From Leptodactylus fallax (taxonomy: Eukaryota > Chordata > Amphibia > Anura > Leptodactylidae), in the NCBI GenBank assembly GCA_947044405.1, contig CAMRHE010000329.1, positions 1,349,001-1,413,000 on the forward strand: DNA of 64,000 nt. Direction: 5' to 3'. Position 1 is the stretch's first letter, and every line of letters starts with the position of its first letter. Positions 48,739-64,000 of this stretch are shown piece after piece. A program made the position numbers and the translations under genes. The notes beneath the pieces are model-generated. The model did not search any database and had not been told where the DNA came from. It was given only the letters and a program-made list of their open reading frames with translations.

Positions 48739-49979
48739 ATCTTACAACATTTCAGAAAACAGTGAGAAGAAGCAAAAACTGCCCAAAAATTTAAACTTGA
48801 AACTAAAGTGCAAGCTTGCTGAAACCCTTTATGCTGATTAAATGTACTTTCCAAAAAACTGTAATGTGTGGCCGTCATACATACCACCTAGGTCTACATT
48901 CACAGGGCATGTGTTACAGAAACAAAAAAAAATGCAGAAAATTCCAAAAATTGCCAACCAATTTCTGCATGCAAATCAAATTGGAAATTACAAAGGAATA
49001 TAATTCTCCATCTCCCTATACAAACTCTAATCAATAACTGTAGATCTCTAAGTAATGTTATAACTAGGGCCACTTTTCATCATATGGGTGCTTTGATCCT
49101 CATCGGGCCCCCTGGGTGACGTCAGCGATCTATGAGGCGCACCCCCTATGTCATGATGCTCGCAATAGGTTTCGGAGGTCTAATAGGGCTACTGATGTTA
49201 TCAAGGAGCCGGAAGAATCCAGAAGAGGACCGCAAAGGACCACCAGATGCCAGAAGGGAGCCCAGGAGAGTTGAGACAAGGTTATTATGACTCTAGGTTT
49301 CTGCTGCCATAGAAAATGAATGGAGCGGAAGGCCCAAACACTGAACAGGAATTGGGAGTTACTTTGAGAATTTTACAGCAAAATTTTGGCCCAATTGGGA
49401 CGCACATTGGTCCAGATTTACTAATAGTGGCATCTTAGACCACATCCCTTTTCCATCTATGCCATGTCCATTTGCCAATGTAGTGATAATAAAATAGTTG
49501 AAAATTAGATGTGCCTAAAATTATGTCAATTTAAGGTCAGAATTCAGTAAATTCCCCACTAAAACTGTATACTGATGGTGAGTAGGTGGCAGCATTCGCT
49601 GTACTCAAGGTACATGGCAGCGTTATTGTATTTGGGGTTAGTAGACTTTTTCCATGCTAAAAATATTGATGACCTATCCTAAGAATAGGTCATAAATATC
49701 GAGTTAGTGGGATCCAACACCCAGAACCCCCATTGATCACCTGTTCTCAGTAGTTGATATACAGAGAATAGAGCAGGAAGCAGACAGCGCTGTTCTCTGT
49801 GTAGTGGCCAGATCCGGTACTGCAGATCAGTTCCCATTCACTTGAACGGGAGTGAAGCTGCAGTAACTCGGTTCAACTATCTCTGGTGCAATAAAGGGCC
49901 AAGCACCAAAAATATGCCACAATACACCACTGGTGTACATAGTATGTATGTAGCATACGTCCATGTAGTATGCTTCTAG
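48739..49979. other. Non-coding, partly homologous to unit A
   Basis: 49024-49290 matches 17970-18250 and 49346-49435 matches 18826-18915. The unit A sequence between, which holds gene 1 exon 1, is missing. No coding content. Confidence 0.55.
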
Positions 49980-52638
49980 TCGGTGTGTGTGTCTGTATTT
50001 CAGCGCGTGTGTAGTTGTGTGCGTGTGTTTGTATTTCTGTGTATATGTCGGTGCATGTGTCTGTATTTCTGTGTGTATGTCGAGCGTGTGTCTGTATTTC
50101 TGTGTGTATGTCGGTGCATGTGTCTGTATTTCTGTATGTATGTTGCAGCGTGTGTCTGTATTTCTGTGTGTATGTTGGTGCGTGTGTCTGTATTTCTGTG
50201 TTTATGTCGGTGCGTGTGTCTGTATTTCTGTGTGTATGTCGGTGCGTGTGTCTGTATTTCTGTGTGTATGTCGGTGCGTGTGTCTGTATTTCTGTGTGTA
50301 TGTCGGTGCGCATGTGTCTGTATTTCTGTGTGTATGTCGGTGCGTGTGTCTGTATTTCTGTGTTTATGTCGGTGCGTGTGTCTGTATTTCTGTGTGTATG
50401 TCGGTGCGTGTGTCTGTATTTCTGTGTGTATGTCGGTGCGTGTGTCTGTATTTCTGTGTGTATGTCGGTGCGTGTGTCTGTATTTCTGTGTGTATGTCGG
50501 TGCGTGTGTTTGTATTTCTGTGTTTATGTCGGTGCGTGTGTCTGTATTTCTGTGTTTATGTCGGTGCGTGTGTCTGTATTTCTGTGTGTATGTCGGTGCG
50601 TGTCTGTATTTCTGTGTGTATGTCGGTGCGTGTGTCTGTATTTCTGTGTGTATGTCGGTGCGTGTGTCTGTATTTCTGTGTGTATGTCGGTGCGTGCGTC
50701 TGATCTGTATGTAGGGGGCGTGGCTGTATTTCTGTGTGTATGTCGGTGCGTGTGTCTGTATTTCTGTGTGTATGTCGGTGCGTGTGTCTGTATTTCTGTG
50801 TGTATGTCGGTGCGTGTGTCTGTATTTCTGTGTGTATGTCGGTGCGTGTGTCTGTATTTCTGTGTGTATGTCGGTGCGTGTGTCTGTATGGGTTCGTGTG
50901 CTGTTCTCTGTGTATGTCGGTGCGTGTGTCTGTATTTCTGTGCGTATGTCGGTGCGTGTGTCTGTATTTCTGTGCGTATGTCGGTGCATGTGTCTGTATT
51001 TCTGTGTGTATGTCGGTGCATGTGTCTGTATTTCTGTGTGTATGTCGGTGCGTGTGTCTGTATTTCTGTGTGTATGTCGGTGCGTGTGTCTGTATTTCTG
51101 TGTGTATGTCGGTGCGTGTGTCTGTATTTCTGTGTGTATGTCGGTGCGTGTGTCTGTATTTCTGTGTGTATGTCGGTGCGTGTGTCTGTATTTCTGTGCG
51201 TATGTCGGTGCATGTGTCTGTATTTCTGTGCGTATGTCGGGCGTGTGCTGTATTTCTGTGCGTATGTCGGTGCGTGTGTCTGTATTTCTGTGTGTATGTC
51301 GGGCGTGTGTCTGTATTTCTGTGTGTATCGGTCGGTGCATGTGTCTGTATTTCTGTGTGTATGTCGGTGCGTGTGTCTGTATTTCTGTGTGTATGTCGGT
51401 GCGTGTGTGTATCTGTGTGTATGTCGGGCGGTCGTGTATTTCTGTGTGTATGTCGGTGCGTCGTGTGTCTGTATTTCTGTGTGTATGTCGGTGCGTGTGT
51501 CTGTATTTCTGTGTGTATGTCGGTGCGTGTGTCTGATTTCTGTGTTATGTCGGGCGTGTGTCTGTATTTCTGTGTATGTCGGTGCGTGTGTCTGTATTTC
51601 TGTGTGTATGTCGGTGCGTGTGTCTGTATTTCTGTGTGTATGTCGGTGCGTGTGTCTGTATTTCTGTGTGTATGTCGGTGCGTGTGTGATTCTGTGTGTG
51701 TCGTGTGTCGTTCCGTGTATGTCGTGTGCTGTACGTGTCGGTGCGTGTGTCTGTATTTCTGTGTGTATGTCGGTGCGTGTGTCTGTATTTCTGTGTGTAT
51801 GTCGGTGCGTGTGTCTGTATTTCTGTGTGTATGTCGGTGCGTGTGTCTGTATTTCTGTGTGTATGTCGGTGCGTGTGTCTGTATTTCTGTGTGTATGTCG
51901 GTGCGTGTGTCTGTATTTCTGTGTGTATGTCGGTGCGTGTGTCTGTATTTCTGTGTGTATGTCGGTGCGTGTGTCTGTATTTCTGGCGCGCGCCTGTGTC
52001 TGTATTTCTGTGCGTATGTCGGTGCATGTGTCTGTATTTCTGTGTGTATGTCGGTGCGTGTGTCTGTATTTCTGTGTGTATCGGTATCGGTGCATGTGTC
52101 TGTATTTCTGTGTGTATGTCGGTGCGTGTGTCTGTATTTCTGTGTGTATGTCGGTGCGTGTGTCTGTATTTCTGTGTGATCGGATCGGTGCATGTGTCTG
52201 TATTTCTGTGTGTATGTCGGTGCGTGTGTCTGTATTTCTGTGCGTATGTGGGTGCGTGTGTCTGTATTTCTGTGTGTATTCGGTGTCGGTGCATGTGTCT
52301 GTATTTCTGTGTGTATGTCGGTGCGTGTGTCTGTATTTCTGTGTGTATGTTGGTGCGTGTGTCTGTATTTCTGTGCGTATGTCGGTGCGTGTGTCTGTAT
52401 TTCTGGCGATGTCGGGCATGTGTCTGTATTTCTCTGTGATGTCGGTGCGGGTCTGTATTTCTGTGTGTATTCGGTATCGGGGCGTGTCTGTATTTCTGTG
52501 TGTATGTCGGTGCGTGTGTCTGTATTTCTGTGTGTATGTCGGTGCGTGTGTCTGTATTTCTGTGTGTTTCGGTGTCGGTGCATGTGTCTGTATTTCTGTG
52601 TGTATGTCGGTGCGTGCGTCTGTATTTCTGTGTGTATG
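49980..52638. repeat. GT-rich minisatellite 2 (32-bp unit)
   Basis: About 80 tandem units of 32 bp containing TATTTCTGTGTGTATGTCGG and TGCGTGTGTCTG. It is related in core (TATTTCnGTG...TGTCGG) to minisatellite 1 and sits at the matching place in unit B, but has a different unit length. Units at about 50700-50900, 51240-51740 and 52070-52580 are irregular, with small losses. Its right edge abuts the promoter-like block directly. Confidence 0.95.
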
Positions 52639-52930
52639 ATCACATGACTGTGACATCCTCAAAGGTCCTTTAACATCTATGGAGCAGCTGAAGCTATAAC
52701 AACAGGACCTGATCATGTGACTCATTGACTCCTCCCACACATATGACATCATCACAGGTGCTGTAACCACGGTTGCTGTACAGGAGGAGATATATATATG
52801 GTGGTCGCTCACAGTCCTGGCAGGGTTCGGTTCACCATAGCAGGTTTGTATTCCCGCTGTCCCTTGTGTTGCGGTCACCTCCAGGTCACAATCTGGCCCC
52901 GTTCACTATTATTAGTTGTGATTTCAGCAC
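52639..52930 (+). promoter_or_regulatory. Candidate promoter of finger gene 3
   Basis: Homologous to 22750-23030. It keeps both TGACATC-type motifs (52651 and 52744) at almost the same spacing (93 versus 94 bp). TATATATA lies at 52791-52798 and a splice-donor candidate at 52844. Confidence 0.5.
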
Positions 52931-53177
52931 CATGTGACCAATGGTGACCTGACGTTAGCCCCTAAATACAATAGACTGTAAGGATCTTTGCATAGGCAGT
53001 TCCTTGTGTCCGCCAAACCAGATGGGTTAGAAGAGACATATTTTGTTATTGTCACTTGGACCGGCCAGACCGCACAGCTAACACCCCCGGAGCTGAGGTA
53101 GCGCCACCTACTGGGGCCACGTGAAGTAGGCAGGACCAACAGGAAGGTCTTGAAGTACAGTATTGAGTCGCAACTAG

Positions 53178-53560
53178 CGATGGGTGAACCTCACGAGATT
53201 CGTTTCACAAATATTCATGAGGCTCGGCTCTCTGGTTCATTTAATATCAAACCTGTTCACATAGAACCGGAAGTGTCCTGGGCATCATTGTGGTATCGAG
53301 GAGTCCCCGACGTCCATCAGATATCACGTGCCCCAGGGTGACCACTGAAGCCTATGATTGGGCTTTGCCCCAGCATCATAACAATCACACGGATCACACA
53401 CTTCGATCAGAGGTCACGTGGGGGGCCGATGTTATAACATTGGGTCATAAGCCAGTCACCGGCCTCAGCAGTGACCCCGGGTGTGTGATGTCAGCCAGAG
53501 GCTGGAAAAGACTTGAAGATTGCCGTATCGCATCATGGCATTGCATCTATGGATTGTCCA
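53178..53560. mobile_element. hAT-like MITE (TAGTGATG family), unit B copy
   Basis: Starts TAGCGATGGGTGAACC and shares AGAACCGGAAGTGT with the unit A copy. The interior is partly deleted and the right limit is approximate. Confidence 0.65.
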
Positions 53561-53998
53561 TAGGGTCAGTCTACGGCCTTATGCAAACATGACACATCAG
53601 CCACAAAAAAATCAACACTGTTAGTTTGGTTGCAAGTCACACATGACTGTCCGTTCATATACCAGAATGAAACATGTCTGGATTTTTGTTTAATTTTTTT
53701 TTTTTTATGGCCAAACCATATCTCCTTATTTGTATACTAAGGCTCCAGAGCCCAGGAGCAATGGAACCCCCTCAAGTAATGTCCCTGCAGATGCCCAAAT
53801 GGGCACTCTACTTACATTGCTTTAGTGCGAGTGACGACATGCTGCACTTTAATATCCCATCAAATGTTTCCCTTATTATATCTGATCATTTTGTTTTTTA
53901 TAATGTCTCAACTTCTTTCCATTCAGGTTCCTATAATACAGAATCTTCTCAGCTGAGATCACCTATGTAAGAGAATTTATCAGACTGACCCATCAAGG

Positions 53999-61438
<7,440 letters not shown>

Positions 61439-61481
61439 AAAAAAATTTCCAAAATAGTAGAAGAAAAACAGTTCCAGCCAA

Positions 61482-61487
61482 AATAAA
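61482..61487 (+). promoter_or_regulatory. Polyadenylation signal candidate, gene 3
   Basis: AATAAA 44 bp after the stop codon. Gene 2 has AGTAAA at the matching place. Confidence 0.5.
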
Positions 61488-61735
61488 GTGACGTCATACA
61501 AGAGAAAGCAACTCTCACAATTGCATATTTTGGTCCATATTTAGAAGTCTAAACTAGGAATGAGAGAATGTACAGTATCCACTTTTTTGGCTTACAACTA
61601 CAAATGCAAAATACTGGTTGAAATACTGTCATGTGCAACAGGGCTGTGGTGAAATTGGAAAAAAGTTACTAACTCTGGTTTCAAAACAAAATTTTTTTAA
61701 ATTATTTTATGCAACTTTTAATATTGTATAATCTA

Positions 61736-62102
61736 CAGGTGCATCTCAATAAATTAGAATAACTTTGAAAAGTTTATTTCTTTCAGCAATTAAATTAAAA
61801 AAAGTGACCTCCTATATTTTCTAGATTCTTTACACACAGAGTGTTCTATTTCAAGTGTTTTATTTCTGTAAATGTAGATTATGGATTACAGGGAATGAAA
61901 ACCCAAATCTAAGAAAATTAGAATATTGTGAAAAAATTCAGTATTGTAAATTCAGCGTCACCTGCCAAGGTTTCCTAAGCCTTTAAATGGTCCCTCAGTC
62001 TGATTCAGTAGGACACACAATCATGGAAGACGCTGACTATGAATTGAATTACTGAAATGAATGAACGTTTCAAAAATATTCTAATCTATTGAGATGCACC
62101 TT
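61736..62102. mobile_element. Tc1/mariner-type MITE
   Basis: 367 bp, ends CAGGTGCATCTCAATAAATT and inverse, flanked by TA. Unit A reads through the site without it (near 37420-37435), so it inserted only in unit B. No transposase. Confidence 0.9.
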
Positions 62103-62869
62103 TATGTATAGTTTGTAAAATTAGAGGAGCGTTACTGCTCTTCTGTCCGATCATGGCCATCAGTCACTTATAAAGGAGTCGGATGAAGGAAAAATAGAGG
62201 CATTGGATTCGGTGATTTGGCTTGAGAAAGCAACGTAGGTGCAAGAAATCTAAACTATTACCAATGAATGTATTATCCTGAAAGCAATTGGAATCCAAAT
62301 AACACACCTATGTATCAATCCTGTCCATAATATTATTTCACATTAATATATAAAACCATTTCAAAATGTGTGTGTACCCCTCATTTGCTTCATAACTTAT
62401 CTGCTTGAGCTGGGTCTATTTTTCTTTATACTTTTAGATGATAAGATATGGGGCCTTACTAGCGAGAAACTCTGCTGGTGAGACTCAAACAGTTCTTTGT
62501 TCGTCTGTGGGTCCAAATTAGTATTAGTTTGTACAGTATGGCGGAGAAGGTAACAGCCGAGTCTAAACACTTCTCTGTTTATTAGATAAAAACAGCAGTC
62601 CCTACATGTGGTGGTATACTAAGAAGAGCAGGACATAATAAGGTGGTGGGATAACAGGATACAGAAAGGATAACATTTTGCATCATTCCCTTATGCAGGG
62701 GCCAGGAACACACTTTACATCTTTCTTTAGGTTCTTCCGTTCCCTGCAGCTTGTGGGGCCCTCAAAAAAAAATGTTTCCCTGTTACAATACGTGGTCCCT
62801 CTCTTCTGAGAATTTCTTGGTCACCACCTGGAATAATTCTGTCTGGCCTACACCCTGGAAAAGCATGTA
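62103..62869. other. 3' flank of gene 3, shared with unit A
   Basis: Non-coding, collinear with 37425-38216 with few differences. No recognised gene. Confidence 0.6.
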
Positions 62870-64000
62870 CACTGGCAAGAAAAAGAGTAACAATGTTATG
62901 AACTTTTGACTTTCAGGTCCATATCTCACCATCTACTACAGCTTCGAATGTGAGACTACCATCATTTTATAGAAAATCTCATACATTAATTCCAATCTTC
63001 TACTGTCCACTTTTTGTACTTTTTTTGCAAACTCGAGCTGACGCTTCTTATAACGACATTGAAGTCGAGGCTTCTTCACCTTTTTTCGGGCCACCATTCC
63101 AGACTCATGTAATGAGCATCGCACAGTGCATACATGGATGTCTGTGATCTCACTATTACGAGGCATACGAGCCACCTCCACTGCTGTGTTTGTCGCACCA
63201 GAACTGATAGACCTTGTGAATAGATGACTTGTTGACTCTGATATTTTGCCTGAACTTCCACCTCTTGGCTTTTGAATGGATGGACAGACTTAATTTCGTA
63301 TTCTTCCAACTGTCCTGGCACACATGATGCAGTTTGACAATTTTCTTGGTCGAGAGACCTTCTTCATGGCTGATCCTTGATTTGAACCAGTGACCTTTCA
63401 CTTGGGAATCCACCTAATAACACCTTCAGCTATTAGGAAATGTGAGAACAGGTTATAATTTGTAGTATATAAGAAGAAAAAGATTTTTCTACCACCTGGA
63501 GCAAAACAGTAACAATGCAGTTACATGACAAGAATCTGCAGAACTAATCATATGCTAAATAGTTTCAAATCAAATTTATGTTTAAGATACAGTGCCTTGC
63601 AAAAGTATTCATAACCCTTCAACTTTTTCACATTTTGTCACCTTACAACCACAAACCTAGATGTATTTTATTGAGATTTTAAGTGATAACCAACACAAAG
63701 TAGCAGATAATTGTGAAGTGGAACGAAAATGATACCTGGTTTTCAATATTTTAATCAAATAAAAATCTGAAAGGGTGACCTGCAAAAGTCTTCAGCCCCC
63801 CTATATCAATACTTTGTAGAGCCACCTTTCTCTGCAATTACAGCTGCAAGTCTTTTGGAGTATGTCTCTATCTGCTTTGCGCATCTAGAGACAGATTTTT
63901 TGCCCATTCTTCTTTGCAAAATAGCTCAAGCTCAGCCAGATTGGATGGAGAGCGTCTGTGAACAGAAATTCCCTTACGTCCTACCAGCAGCACAATACGG
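62870..64000 (-). mobile_element. Tc1/Tc1/DIRS nest, unit B copy (truncated by window edge)
   Basis: The outer Tc1 starts at 62870 (CACTGGCAAGAAAAAGAGTA) and the middle Tc1 at 63600 (CAGTGCCTTGCAAAAGTATT). The DIRS inverted repeat starts at 63968. The outer transposase remnant (minus, about 62950-63420) reads ARKKVKKPRLQCRYKKRQLE and IVKLHHVCQDSWKNTKLSL, the DNA-binding half only. All three insertion points equal those in unit A. Confidence 0.88.

Noticed and set aside
49873..52878. Similar long open frames across minisatellite 2
   Set aside because: Same cause: the 32-bp unit lacks stops, so all frames stay open. Not evidence of a gene.

Overview
This is vertebrate nuclear DNA, most likely from a frog. 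The evidence is multi-exon KRAB-like C2H2 zinc-finger genes with the acidic spacer and first-exon module I associate with anuran finger genes. The transposon mix also fits: Tc1/mariner, hAT, PIF/Harbinger-like MITEs, CR1, L1, DIRS, Ty3/Gypsy and Helitron. No tRNA, rRNA, CRISPR array or bacterial gene organisation was seen. Species cannot be named from the sequence.

Layout. 0-5.6 kb is gene-free, with an AT-rich degenerate satellite split by a hAT-like element and several MITEs. 5.6-10.2 kb is a nearly full-length CR1 LINE on the minus strand, with a tandem-repeat 5' end, an esterase ORF1 and an endonuclease/reverse-transcriptase ORF2. 10.7-18.6 kb is zinc-finger gene 1 (minus strand, six exons, 723 aa, 16 fingers). 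19.2-22.7 kb is a GT-rich minisatellite. 22.7-23.0 kb is a candidate promoter for the divergent zinc-finger gene 2 (24.3-37.0 kb, plus strand, six exons, 527 aa, eight good fingers). Its intron 1 carries a 6.5-kb Gypsy element. 38.2-41.8 kb is a three-deep nest (DIRS inside Tc1 inside Tc1). 42.4-43.9 kb is a Tc1 element with an uninterrupted transposase ORF.

From about 43.9 kb the same order starts again: a collapsed minus-strand finger-gene relic (44.1 kb), an L1 relic (44.9-48.1 kb), a second GT-rich minisatellite (50.0-52.6 kb), the promoter-like block (52.6-52.9 kb), zinc-finger gene 3 (54.0-61.4 kb, plus strand, 640 aa, 13 fingers) and the same Tc1/DIRS nest running off the right edge. 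The window is therefore a tandem segmental duplication of a divergent finger-gene pair. The two units can be compared directly. Some transposons are shared (older than the duplication). Others sit in only one unit, with the other unit showing the empty site.

All three gene models splice in frame with GT/AG sites. They are predicted sequence-specific DNA-binding repressors: a KRAB-like box would recruit corepressor and the finger array would bind DNA. A short cassette carrying the KRAB-like box is almost base-for-base identical in all three genes, introns included, although the surrounding exons have diverged. With the paired minisatellites of different repeat length, this is the most interesting signal in the window.
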